DNA from: Methanofollis formosanus
GTDB taxonomy: Archaea > Halobacteriota > Methanomicrobia > Methanomicrobiales > Methanofollaceae
Length of the DNA: 64,000 nucleotides
Reading direction: 5' to 3'
Assembly: GCF_019633745.1 (NCBI RefSeq)
Contig: NZ_CP037968.1
Span: forward strand, 186,001 to 250,000
Position numbers and translations under genes: made by a program. Each line of letters starts with the position of its first letter. Position 1 is the first letter of the stretch. This document shows positions 8,822-18,300 of this stretch, piece after piece. Under the pieces are notes generated by a model, which ran no database searches, was not told where the DNA came from, and was given only the letters and a program-made list of their open reading frames with translations.

Positions 8822-9475
8822 TCACTTCGCCGGACAGACCAGTTCGCAGACGCGGCAGTGGTCGGTCGACCGCCGCTCCCCGCGTGCGGTTTTTTTGTTC
8901 ACATCGATCCTTTCCAGGCACTCGGCCCGGTGATACCGCCCGTCGACGAAGGCGTGCATGGGACACGCCGTCTGGCAGGGGGCCGGACACTCCTCGCAGA
9001 AGGCGGGCCGACGCCCGGCATCGGGTAAGGGCACCTCCAGGTCGACCCAGAGCGCCCTGAACCGGATGCTCGCCCCAAACCCCGGGACGATCACCAGGTT
9101 GTTCCGCCCGATGTAGCCCAGGCCCGCCATCACCGCGGCGTCCTTCAGGTAGATCCCGCCGTCCTGGATCTGGTAGGGGAGGACGCGGGCATCGACCCCG
9201 TGCACTGCTCCCAGCCACCGGCGAAGTTCTTCGGCGATCTGCTGCAGCATCCGGTCGCCTGGGGTGCTCGCTCCCTCCTCCCACCAGTCCATCTCAGGGC
9301 GGTCGGGGTCATGATAGAGCCCCAGCACCAGGACCGACCCGGTCCTGGCGCAAAATCCCGGCGGACCGGCACCCCGTGCGGAAGGACAGTCATTCAATTG
9401 TTGTGCCGGGACAAAACCCGCCACCGTGGCGCCGAGGTCCCGGGCCTTTCTGACGGCTGCGGCTGCGACATCCAT
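8822..9475 (-). CDS. QueG-like double 4Fe-4S iron-sulfur protein
   Basis: 217 residues resembling the C-terminal part of epoxyqueuosine reductase-like proteins: a helical region with AVMAGLGYIGRNNLVIVPGFG, the family's typical GxIGKN-type loop, followed by two ferredoxin-type clusters (CEECPAPCQTACP and CRVCELVCP). It lacks the N-terminal cobalamin-binding portion of bacterial QueG. In methanogens such short forms are usually annotated only as iron-sulfur proteins; the electron acceptor or substrate is unknown. The frame is open and protein-like upstream of the chosen ATG, but no ATG, GTG or TTG was found there. It is transcribed divergently from the next gene. Confidence 0.75.
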   Translation of the reverse strand: MDVAAAAVRKARDLGATVAGFVPAQQLNDCPSARGAGPPGFCARTGSVLVLGLYHDPDRPEMDWWEEGASTPGDRMLQQIAEELRRWLGAVHGVDARVLPYQIQDGGIYLKDAAVMAGLGYIGRNNLVIVPGFGASIRFRALWVDLEVPLPDAGRRPAFCEECPAPCQTACPMHAFVDGRYHRAECLERIDVNKKTARGERRSTDHCRVCELVCPAK

Positions 9476-9550
9476 ATGGAGGCGATGGGCCGGGTACGAG
9501 AAAAGGATGGCGGCCTCAAGGCATACCGAGAAAAAGATTGCGAAGATAGA

Positions 9551-9563
9551 AACATATAATATT
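9551..9563. promoter_or_regulatory. Divergent TATA-type promoter element
   Basis: AACATATAATATT lies between the divergent QueG-like gene and the possible PD-(D/E)XK gene. It can be read as a TATA box in both directions (ATTATATG on the minus strand), at about the right distance for a short leader on the plus side. Confidence 0.5.
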
Positions 9564-9590
9564 CCGATACCATCACCCTCTAATCACAAA

Positions 9591-10742
9591 ATGGAATTTT
9601 TGGATTGGCTGGACGACAATTTTCCCCGCGATTTCTTCGACGAGACCATTGCACAGCAGGCCCTCCGTCACCTCCGGATCCCTGAGAAAACGGAACTCTT
9701 CGCCGAGGACTATGTGCTCCAGCGCACCGCCGAAGGGCGGTGGTACGAGTTTCTGGTCTATGAGATCCTGCTCGCCCTCTCCCTCAGGACCGACACCCTC
9801 AAGGCGGTCGTCAGGAAGGGCGCCGACGCTCAAGGGCCCCATATCAGACCGCACTCCGATCAGAACGGATTTTATTATTCGGAGAAAGGGAACCTGACCG
9901 TCCGGGGGAACGGCCAGACGATCGCCGAGATGGACCTCTTTTTTGTGGACCATCATGGAGACCTGGGCTTCTTCGAGGTGATCACCTCGGCGATGGGCCT
10001 CAAGGAGTTTCACGACGAGATCTCCTATAAAAAAATGTTGCTGGGCTCGATGCTCGGGCAGAGGCGCGTGCCCTTCGTCCTGGTCTCGTCGGCGGACGTC
10101 TCCCGGTACAGCAGCATCCAGCAGATCGCAGCCGAACCCGACAACCTCGTCCTGATCACCGATCCCATAGAGGAGATCAGGGACCTCATCTACGAGGGGT
10201 CGATACGAAAACGACCGGGAAAACCAGCGCCTCATCCGAAGTTCCTCGACCTTGCCGGGATCAGGCCCGGCCATGCCTTCGACTACCGGGCGATCCATGA
10301 CCACAACCGCGAGCAGGTCGTCAGGGCCATGCTCTCCGGGGGAGACGGCGGGATGGACGCGCTCTCCGCGGTCGTCAACCCGCTCTCCAAAAAGATCATG
10401 CTCGGCACCCTGGACGATGCCGGGGTCGAGGCGATGCTCCATGACCGGGCGGTCAGGGTCAAGGACGCGGTCTATGATGCCGACGACGTGAACCGGGAGT
10501 TCCGCCGAGTGGTGATCGCCTTCGACATCCCGGCCTACACCCCGGTCATCTATCTGAAGGTGAAGGGGAAGGAGGAATACCTCAAGATCGTGCAGAACAA
10601 CTCGGGGGACCTCGTCTACCAGAGCAAACGGACGCCCACCCGCTCGATGGAAGGGTTCTATGAGTGGCTGAACGAGGAGAAGCCCCTGGTGTCGGCAACG
10701 GTGGCGGAGAGTTATGCCTCGCTCTTTCTCGATATGAACTGA
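9591..10742 (+). CDS. Conserved hypothetical protein, possible PD-(D/E)XK nuclease fold
   Basis: 383 residues, not recognised as a named family. RWYEFLVYEILLAL, AEMDLFFVDHHG, LGFFEVITS and EISYKKMLLGSMLG, followed by RRVPFVLVSSADVS, follow the order expected of a PD-(D/E)XK core (helix, D, E-x-[K/T], helix with basic residues, strand). The canonical lysine is replaced by I/T, so activity is doubtful. The C-terminal ~100 residues (EFRRVVIAFDIPAYTPVIYL) form a second domain. The ATG was chosen because it lies 40 bases downstream of a TATA-like ACATATAATATT and the protein reads naturally from there. Confidence 0.7.
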   Translation: MEFLDWLDDNFPRDFFDETIAQQALRHLRIPEKTELFAEDYVLQRTAEGRWYEFLVYEILLALSLRTDTLKAVVRKGADAQGPHIRPHSDQNGFYYSEKGNLTVRGNGQTIAEMDLFFVDHHGDLGFFEVITSAMGLKEFHDEISYKKMLLGSMLGQRRVPFVLVSSADVSRYSSIQQIAAEPDNLVLITDPIEEIRDLIYEGSIRKRPGKPAPHPKFLDLAGIRPGHAFDYRAIHDHNREQVVRAMLSGGDGGMDALSAVVNPLSKKIMLGTLDDAGVEAMLHDRAVRVKDAVYDADDVNREFRRVVIAFDIPAYTPVIYLKVKGKEEYLKIVQNNSGDLVYQSKRTPTRSMEGFYEWLNEEKPLVSATVAESYASLFLDMN

Positions 10743-10755
10743 ACGGGGTTCCCGG

Positions 10756-11433
10756 TCACGCCCTCCTCCCTGAAAATACCGCAAAGGGTCGGTTCTTGTA
10801 CACGACATCCACGTCGACGAACCCGATCTCGGTCAGCCACCGCAGCTGGACCGAGAGTTTCTCCATCCGGTCCAGGCGGTCCCGCCTTCCCAGGAGCTCC
10901 TGCTTTGTCTCCGGGGGGAGGGGGCCGTCGTTCACGAAGGTGTCCCAGTAGACGAAGTTGCGCTCCTGCTGCCAGGCGCTCTCGCCTTTCACCTGCTCCG
11001 CGTTCACAAAGACGCCGCCCGGGTGGAGGGCCTCGAAGATCCGCTGATACAGGGTGTATTTCTCTTCGTGTTCAAGGTGGTGGATGGAGAGGGCCGATGC
11101 GATCAGGTCGTACCGCCGGGGTAGAGGTTCCTCCCGGTAGTCCCCGACCAGATAGTGCACCCTGCTCCTCCCGGCAAAACGCCGCTCCGCCACTGCCAGC
11201 ATCTTCGTCGCGTTGTCGAGGAGGGTGACGGACGCCTGCGGGTACCTCTGCAGGAGCAGGGCGGAGAGGAGACCGGTGCCGGCACCGACGTCCAGGATGG
11301 CCGGAGCCTCCCCGGGCCACGCCGCCGCCCAGACGGCGGCGCCGTAGAACGCCTCGATCTCGGGGATGATCCATCGTCGCTGGGCGTCGTATTCCAACGC
11401 CCCGGCATCGAACGCCGCCTTCACCTCGTCCAT
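10756..11433 (-). CDS. Class I SAM-dependent methyltransferase
   Basis: 225 residues of a Rossmann-fold methyltransferase. The SAM-binding glycine loop is AILDVGAGTGLLSALL near residue 48, with motif II VTLLDNATKML, the post-II acidic segment LVGDYREEPL and the later motif YDLIASALSIHHL. The substrate is unknown; small-molecule and tRNA methyltransferases share this fold. The gene lies tail to tail with the preceding plus-strand gene, 13 bases apart, and begins upstream of an AT-rich gap. Confidence 0.85.
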   Translation of the reverse strand: MDEVKAAFDAGALEYDAQRRWIIPEIEAFYGAAVWAAAWPGEAPAILDVGAGTGLLSALLLQRYPQASVTLLDNATKMLAVAERRFAGRSRVHYLVGDYREEPLPRRYDLIASALSIHHLEHEEKYTLYQRIFEALHPGGVFVNAEQVKGESAWQQERNFVYWDTFVNDGPLPPETKQELLGRRDRLDRMEKLSVQLRWLTEIGFVDVDVVYKNRPFAVFSGRRA

Positions 11434-11529
11434 GGGTGGCGGTCAGGGGCCGCGAGGATATAAATCAGGAGCACGCGTCGGCCCCGGCGATCGGTCTTCC
11501 CGAAAAGAGATTGAGAAGAGGGGGTCGGA

Positions 11530-12171
11530 TCACTCTTCAGCAGGATCATCGGCGGCCGCGTACGATCCCCTGCCCGCCTCCTCCAGCAGCCCCGAGCAGA
11601 TCCCGCAGAGATGGATCGAGATCTGGCCCGGCCCCCCGGTGCCCGGGTGCACCGCTCTGCTCCTGAGTTTCAGGGTGTCGGCGATGAGGTGCTTTTCCTC
11701 TTCAAGAGACCGGATCTCGTCGTAGGCCTCCTTGATCTCGGGATGGTCCTGACCGATGTCGTACGCCGGGTCGGTGGCGATCTGGTGGATCGACTCGTTC
11801 AATCTCTCCACCACGTTTAAAACGGTCTCTGAGTCCGAGCAACTTTTCTGGACGATCTCGTTCACGTTCGGGATCTTGGTGCCGAACTGCGGGATGTCGG
11901 TCTTGATCGTCTCGATCTTGAAGTCGAGGTACTGGTTTCCCTCGAGCTGATCGATGATGGACTGATAATATTCGGTGACCTCGGCCTTTTTCGATCGGAT
12001 CCTGGCCTGGAGGACCTGGATCTTCTGATCGACCTCCTCGGTCATTGTAGCGGTCAGTGCGGCGATCTCTTCTTCGGACCGCCTGCAGATATAGCACTCA
12101 TTTTTCGATGAAGCAACTGAATTCGATTCTATTTTTTGATTTCGGTTCTTCAGCATGTCGATTAAAGCCAT
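11530..12171 (-). CDS. Coiled-coil protein with terminal CxxC pairs
   Basis: 213 residues, no recognised family. A CYIC pair lies near residue 27 and a CGIC pair near residue 189, separated by about 150 residues of charged helix with heptad-like spacing (EEVDQKIQVLQARIRSKKAE). The two CxxC pairs would meet in an antiparallel hairpin and could bind one metal ion, giving a small zinc-hook-like or zinc-ribbon-capped coiled coil. This is inference. It stands alone, with an AT-rich stretch upstream. Confidence 0.7.
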   Translation of the reverse strand: MALIDMLKNRNQKIESNSVASSKNECYICRRSEEEIAALTATMTEEVDQKIQVLQARIRSKKAEVTEYYQSIIDQLEGNQYLDFKIETIKTDIPQFGTKIPNVNEIVQKSCSDSETVLNVVERLNESIHQIATDPAYDIGQDHPEIKEAYDEIRSLEEEKHLIADTLKLRSRAVHPGTGGPGQISIHLCGICSGLLEEAGRGSYAAADDPAEE

Positions 12172-12468
12172 AATACTCTAGATGAATTGTTTAGTTATAG
12201 ATTTTACTATTTTAATTTCCGATAATTTGCCAACCTGTTTATTGAATGAATGATTTATCCGGGCAAAATGGCCCATTACATAGATCTGCGGTGGTCGCAA
12301 TTGTTCAAATATCAAGATAAGTACACAGTTCCCAGTCGAGCATGTTTAGAGGATTGCGGGGAACAAAAATTGCACGACCATTCATTTTGGGCCTGTAAGA
12401 ACATGTTTCGTTACATTCATTGCCGATATATCGCAACACTCCTACACAATATACAGGCTGGTGAATAT

Positions 12469-13320
12469 ATGGGATATTACTCTCAAGAAAAAAAATCAAT
12501 CGAAGTCCCTGCTCCTGCCGGTTATGTCTTTGAAATTCTTCTGGAAGTCCTCAAAACAATGGACGGCATCACAATCGAAAAAAGTCTCGGAGAAGAAGGA
12601 TTGATCCAGGCCAGCCGGGGGATCAACTTCTGTACCTGGGGAGAACAAATCCTGATAACCGCCACCCCCACCACACCGGATTGTTGCCAGGTAACAATCA
12701 CATCTACTGCTAAGGCTCCTCCCATCGACGTCGGGTATGCCTTTGATCTATTCGGTAAAAACAAGGCAAATATAGAGGAGATCCTCTCATCCACCCGGCG
12801 GATACTGGAGGCGAGGCCATACTTTGTTCCTGATGCGACGATGATCGAAACGGCGTCGGCACAGAGTGAGCGGATTACCGCACTGAAAGAGGCTGGGCAT
12901 CAACGAGGTATTGTTGAAGGAGGCGCGGACTATCCGCCAGTCTATATCTGTTATGTGCCTGAGGACAACGATACTGCAGAGGGGCTATGCGCAACTCTTG
13001 AATCACGGGGCATCCCCTGCTGGATCTCTCCCCGGGACGTGGCCGCCATGCAGGGCGTGCGGAATCCCGAATCGGCAGGGCTGGATACGTGCGACCGGAT
13101 GGTCCTCGTCTTCTCCTCTCATGCAAACCGATCGGAAGAGGTTACCGAACAACTCTCCAGGGCCGTCGCTCGCGGTATCGAGGTCATATTTTTCCGGACA
13201 GAGGAGGTGGAGATGGCGCGGGAGATCAGGTGTCTCATCGGAGAACCTACCTGGATCAATGCGGTGACATCCGACAGTGACGAGGGGTACAGCCGCCTGA
13301 TCTCAAGAATAGGTCCATGA
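12469..13320 (+). CDS. TIR-domain protein with SRPBCC-like N-terminal domain
   Basis: 283 residues. The N-terminal half (KKSIEVPAPAGYVFEILLEV through STRRILEA) has the strand-helix pattern of SRPBCC/START-like ligand-binding proteins. The C-terminal half is a TIR_2-type domain: PVYICYVPEDNDTAEGLCAT, then SRGIPCWISPRDV and MVLVFSSHANRSEEVTEQLS. Where the neighbouring TIR proteins have the catalytic-type Glu (MRELEQA, LNELTEA), this one reads TEQLSRA, so the position appears to be Gln and NADase activity is doubtful. The start was chosen at MGYYSQEKK after GGCTGGTG; the frame upstream is open but AT-rich and not protein-like. It opens the conflict-gene island. Confidence 0.8.
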   Translation: MGYYSQEKKSIEVPAPAGYVFEILLEVLKTMDGITIEKSLGEEGLIQASRGINFCTWGEQILITATPTTPDCCQVTITSTAKAPPIDVGYAFDLFGKNKANIEEILSSTRRILEARPYFVPDATMIETASAQSERITALKEAGHQRGIVEGGADYPPVYICYVPEDNDTAEGLCATLESRGIPCWISPRDVAAMQGVRNPESAGLDTCDRMVLVFSSHANRSEEVTEQLSRAVARGIEVIFFRTEEVEMAREIRCLIGEPTWINAVTSDSDEGYSRLISRIGP

Positions 13321-13608
13321 TATATCCGGGATCATAAATCATCTCTTTTATAATCATTCGAATAGAAACACCGATGATGCGCATCACTCCGTAAGGCAGG
13401 GCTCTGCTGGGTATTCCCTGTCTGAACCGAGAGAGTGGAAGAGACGTGTGTTTCCTCCGCAGGGGTACCACATGGGCCCGCAGAGAAGACCGGGTCTCTC
13501 GGGATCCTGAATGATGACTGAGGCTGAAGAAGATGAAGGTGGAGAGTTTCGTACCGGTCGCACATGGCTGGAGGGCCGTGCGGTTCAGGGCGGGAAAGAG
13601 GAGCGGTC

Positions 13609-15363
13609 ATGGGGCGTAGCACTGGATCCGACCTGGACGATTTCATTCCGACAGGGTGGTGCATCATCATCGCCCTTGCGGCATTTATCGTGATGCTCGG
13701 GTACTGGGGATTTTCCATTGCCTACGCCGCGGCCGGGGAGGCGCACACGGCCAATGACCTGTTGTATTATACGTTGCAACTCTTCGTGCTCCAGTCAGGC
13801 GGGCAGGTGCTGATCAATAACTGGCAACTGGACGTGGCACGGTTTCTGGCCCCGTTGTTGACGTTCTCCACCCTGCTTATCGTCCTGTGGATGCTGATGG
13901 ACCGTCTCCGCACCATCAAACTCCTCTTCTACCCGGGTCATGTGGTGATCTGCGGTTGCGGATACCTCGGGCCGTCCATCGCGCGGCATTACCTTGACCG
14001 AGGAGTGTTCGTCGCGATCATCGAGAGGGATCCCTTAAACCGAGAGATCGAGGCGTGCCGGGCATTGGGGGCGGAGGTGTTTATCGGGGACGCCACGAGG
14101 GAGGATCTGCTGAAAAAGGCACGGGTCCACAGGGCGCGGGACATCTTCGTCGTGACCGGCAATGACGAGGTGAATACGGAGATCGCGATGAAGTGCCGGG
14201 ATATCGCCGGAAACTCCCGGGTGCGGTGCCACCTCCATCTGGAAGATCCCCTTCTGTACCGGGCCTTTCTCCTCTCCACCGCCCGCGTCGACCGACATGG
14301 CGCCCCCTTTGCGATGGAGTTCTTCAATCTCTACCAGATCGCGGGGTACTGCATCCAGAAGGAGCACCCATCTTTCACCGCCGAAGAACAGAGTGGAAGC
14401 ACTGCCCATCTCCTGGTGCTCGGCCTCGGGCGGATGGGCGAGACTCTCATCGTGCAGACGGTGAAAAAATGGAAGAAGACATCTGAGAATTCCTCGAGGA
14501 TAACCGTCACCTGCATCGACAGGGACGCGGAGAGGAAGCGGGATCTTATGCTCTGGCGGCACCCCTCGCTTGCGCAATACTGCGATCTCAAGGTCGTGGA
14601 GATGGACCTCGCCTCCCTCGAATTCCAGAGGGGTGATTTCCTCTGCTATGGAGAGGAAAAGCCTTTTTCCCGCGTCTATATCTGTATCGACGATTCTTCG
14701 ATCGGTGTATCCACCGCCCTGACGCTCAACCAGAGGCCTGCATTTGCAGACGTCCCGATCGTGGTCAGGTCCACGCACGAGGACGGGATCACGCGGTTGT
14801 TCGAGACCTTCAGGACGTCCCCGATCTTTTCGAATGTATTCTCGTTCCCCCTCGTTGCAAGCGAGTGCTGCATGGAGATGATCGTCGGCGGTTCCCGCGA
14901 GATCCTGGGACGGGCGATTCACGAACATTACCGCGAGCTGCGAATCAAAGACGGTTCTGCCCGGGATGCCGACGAGGCGATGAAGCCGTGGAGGGAACTC
15001 AGGTCCGATCTCCGCGAGTCGAACCGGAAACAGGCCGACCAGATCCGCAAGAAACTTGCCGCGATCGCCTGCAGCATTGCTCCGCTCACCGACTGGGACG
15101 AGCGGCCCTTTACCTTCAGTAAAGAAGAGATCGAGATGCTGGCGGAGATGGAGCATGAGCGGTGGATGGATGAGCGGGTTGCGGAGGGCTGGACGTACGG
15201 CAGGGAGAAAGATGTGGAGAGGAAGATCTCGCCATATCTTGTGCCGTACGTCGACCTTTCCGAGGAGATCAAGGAGTACGACCGGGTGGCGGTGCGGATC
15301 ATCCCTGCTCTCCTCGCACGCGTGGATATGAAGATCGTCAGGCTGGAGAGAGGGGGGGATTAA
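13609..15363 (+). CDS. 2TM TrkA-N/RCK protein with C-terminal RyR domain
   Basis: 584 residues. Two membrane helices (around IIIALAAFIVMLGYWGFSIA and LAPLLTFSTLLIVLWMLM) flank a channel-like segment with LYYTLQLFVLQSG. Two Rossmann TrkA-N domains follow (GHVVICGCGYLG near 110 and LLVLGLGRMGET near 268). The C-terminus is a RyR domain: EMLAEMEHERWMDERVAEGW, YGREKDVERKI and YLVPYVDL, near residues 507-577. TrkA-RyR proteins are known from nucleotide-centred conflict systems, where RyR is proposed to sense a ligand and the membrane part to act as channel or effector. The ATG at 13609 follows an AGAGGAG ribosome site. Its stop overlaps that of the convergent TIR-NACHT-WD40 gene. Confidence 0.87.
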   Translation: MGRSTGSDLDDFIPTGWCIIIALAAFIVMLGYWGFSIAYAAAGEAHTANDLLYYTLQLFVLQSGGQVLINNWQLDVARFLAPLLTFSTLLIVLWMLMDRLRTIKLLFYPGHVVICGCGYLGPSIARHYLDRGVFVAIIERDPLNREIEACRALGAEVFIGDATREDLLKKARVHRARDIFVVTGNDEVNTEIAMKCRDIAGNSRVRCHLHLEDPLLYRAFLLSTARVDRHGAPFAMEFFNLYQIAGYCIQKEHPSFTAEEQSGSTAHLLVLGLGRMGETLIVQTVKKWKKTSENSSRITVTCIDRDAERKRDLMLWRHPSLAQYCDLKVVEMDLASLEFQRGDFLCYGEEKPFSRVYICIDDSSIGVSTALTLNQRPAFADVPIVVRSTHEDGITRLFETFRTSPIFSNVFSFPLVASECCMEMIVGGSREILGRAIHEHYRELRIKDGSARDADEAMKPWRELRSDLRESNRKQADQIRKKLAAIACSIAPLTDWDERPFTFSKEEIEMLAEMEHERWMDERVAEGWTYGREKDVERKISPYLVPYVDLSEEIKEYDRVAVRIIPALLARVDMKIVRLERGGD

Positions 15364-18300
15364 TCCTCCTCCTTTTCGTGCATCCATGCCTGTGCGATAG
15401 GCCGCCAGTCCGACTCGATGGCAAAGGGGTTCAAACGGAGTTCTTCGTTGCAGTGCGGGCATCGGATTGCTGTTCCGAGGGCGTCAGGGGGGATCTCAGA
15501 CCATGTGCAGCAACACAGGCACCCGAACGCACAGTTCTTCTCGTCCGGGGAATGGAAGGGAGTGACGATCGGGGAACCTAAAGGCAGATTCTCCAGGTGG
15601 AGCAGATGGACCCGTCCCGTAGCATCGCCGGCGACGACGACTCCGAGATGGTTTGAAAAGCCGAGATCGTTAATCTCTCCTTCCGCGACGAATGATGTGA
15701 CGAACGCTCTTTTCTCAAGATCCCAGATTTTCAGGGTACGATCTTCGGATCCTGATATGGCATATCTGCCGTCCCACGTCAGTACCACCGCGGTGACGGG
15801 ATCTCTCGTTGAGGTCGGTTGTTCCTCCTGATCGCCGGGACGAGATTCGGCAAGAGTGAAGATCTCCTTGCCGGTTGCAAGATCCCGGATCTTCAGGGTA
15901 TGGTTGTTTGATCCTGATACGATCCGGCGACCGTCTGGTGTGAGGGCTATCGAATCGAATCTTTCTATCTGACTATTCAATGAGTAGACCTCCTCAAAGT
16001 CTGAGAGGTTCCAGAATTTCAGAGTATCTCTGGACCCAGAAACAACGTGCTGACCATCGGGGGTCACAAGGATTGTGGCAACTTGACCTGATAATAGTCT
16101 GCCACGGTGGGAACCAAGAATTGCCTTTTCTTCTCTCGTTTTAAGATCCCATACTTTCAGGAAACCGTCATCAAACCCAGAGATGAGATGACGCGAATCT
16201 GGAGTCATTGCAATTGCAGATATTGATCTTGGGATCCAAAGTGAATTGGATACAGACTCAAACGGATTTTCTGAGAATAGTGCAGATCCATTATTCCGAC
16301 CGGTGAGAGTGCGTAGCAGTTCCCCTGTTTCAAGGTTCCATACCCTGAGACTCTCATCGCGGGATCCAGAGACCCCACGGAGACCATCCGTGCTGACTGC
16401 TATCGTAATGACAGGGCCTTTATGTTCCACTGTCCAATAAAGAACTTCCCCTGATTTTAGATCATGAACATTGAATTGACCATACCAACTTCCAACTACG
16501 ACCCGCTGACCGTCAGGGGTCACTGCAACTGTGCAAATCTCATCTCCATCCTCCAATGTCTGTATTTCCAGACCGCTCTCCAGATCCCAGACCCTTATAA
16601 TAGTCTCACCTGAACCAGATATGGCTCTTCGATCATCTGAGGTAACCGCAACCGTGCATATCCCCTTAGCATGCCCCTTCAGAGTATGCAGTTCCCGACC
16701 GCTCATAAGGTTCCAGACTTTCAGGGTCGTGTCGTCGGATCCTGAAATGATCCGGCGACCGTCAGATGTCACGGCAACCGTGTTTATCCCGAGAGTGTGT
16801 CCTTTCAGGGTATGCAGTTCCCGACCACTCTCAAGATCCCAGACTTTCAGGGAGGTGTCGTTCGAACCAGAAATTACCTGCCGTTCGTCGGAGGTCAGGG
16901 CAATGGCAGTGATCCCCCGGGTATGGCCGGCAAGAAGATGCAACTCGCGTCCGTCCTCAAGATCCCAGATCCGCAGGGTTCCGTCAACAGAACCGGATAC
17001 GGCACGTAGACCGTCCCGGGTCATCACTACCGACGTGATCCGGTCCGTATGCCCAGTCAGGGTGTGCATTTCGTGTTCATTTATCAGATCCCAGACCTTC
17101 AGGGTGGAATCCAGCGACCCCGAGATACACCGGCGACCGTCAGGTGTCACGGCAACGGCACTTACCCAGTCGGTGTGTCCGGCAAGAGTCTGCATTTCAC
17201 GACCATTTACAAGATCCCAGACCTTCAGAGTACCGTCAACAGACCCTGTTACGGCGGTCGTTGTATCGGGCGTCACTGCGACGGAATAGATGGACCGGTT
17301 ATATCCCGCAAGGGTACAGGGTGGTTCGTGGCCCTTCTCACGATCCCAGATTTTCAACGTTTCGTCGCGCGATCCGGAAACGACCAGGTTCCCATCAGGA
17401 GACACGGCAACCACATTGACCTTGTCAACATGATCCACCAGTGTATCGAGTTGCCGACCGTTTTTTGCAAGATCGTACATCTTCATGGTTTCGTCGCGCG
17501 ACCGAGCAACGGCGAGGCATCCGTCCGGAGACATGACAACCACAATGACAGGATCAGCATCCTCCACAAGTGTACCACGTTCCCGAACGGTCTCAAGATC
17601 CCATGCTTTCAGGAAACCATCAGAGGAAACCGAAAACGCTTGGCGACCATCAGGAGTCACGGAGATTTTATCCACGCCCATTATATAATGGTCAAGAGAG
17701 GTTTGCAGTTCTGAATTGATTTGCAGATCCCATATCTTCAGGGTGGTATCCAAGGAGCCCGAAACCGCCCGATGACCATCAGATGTCACAACGATGTCCA
17801 AAACATCTTCAGTGTGGTGACCCAGAGTATGCCATTCTCGACCTGTTTCAAGATCACAGATTGTCACGGTACCGATAGGAGAGCCAGTAATTAAATATCG
17901 GCTGTCAGGGGTACACACCATTGACTTGATCCCTAGGAAAATAGAGAGCGTGTGCAGTTCCTGACCGCTTGTGAGATCCCATATTTTCAGGATGCTCTGA
18001 TAAGATCCTGTACTAGATCCTGCTATTACTCGCCGGCCATCCGGGGTTATGGCCATTTTTGTGACCCCTCCAGTATGGCCAGAGAGCATGCGTAATTCAC
18101 ACCCTCTCTCTAGATCCCAGATCCTGACAGTCTCATCCCGGGATCCTGATACCGCTCGCCGGCCATCAGAAGTCACTGCTATGGTGGTAACGCTCTTACT
18201 ATGACCGGACAGCGTATGCAGTTCTTGACCGCTTGCAAGATCCCAGACCTTCAGGGTTCCATCTGCAGATCCTGAAACCAGACACGAACCGTCAGGAACC

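Noticed and set aside
4398-9284. A single open frame of over 1600 codons on the minus strand
   Set aside because: Only the downstream part is the helicase-nuclease; the rest is a high-GC frame running out of phase through the CDF transporter and QueG-like genes, with Arg/Gly/Pro-rich noise.
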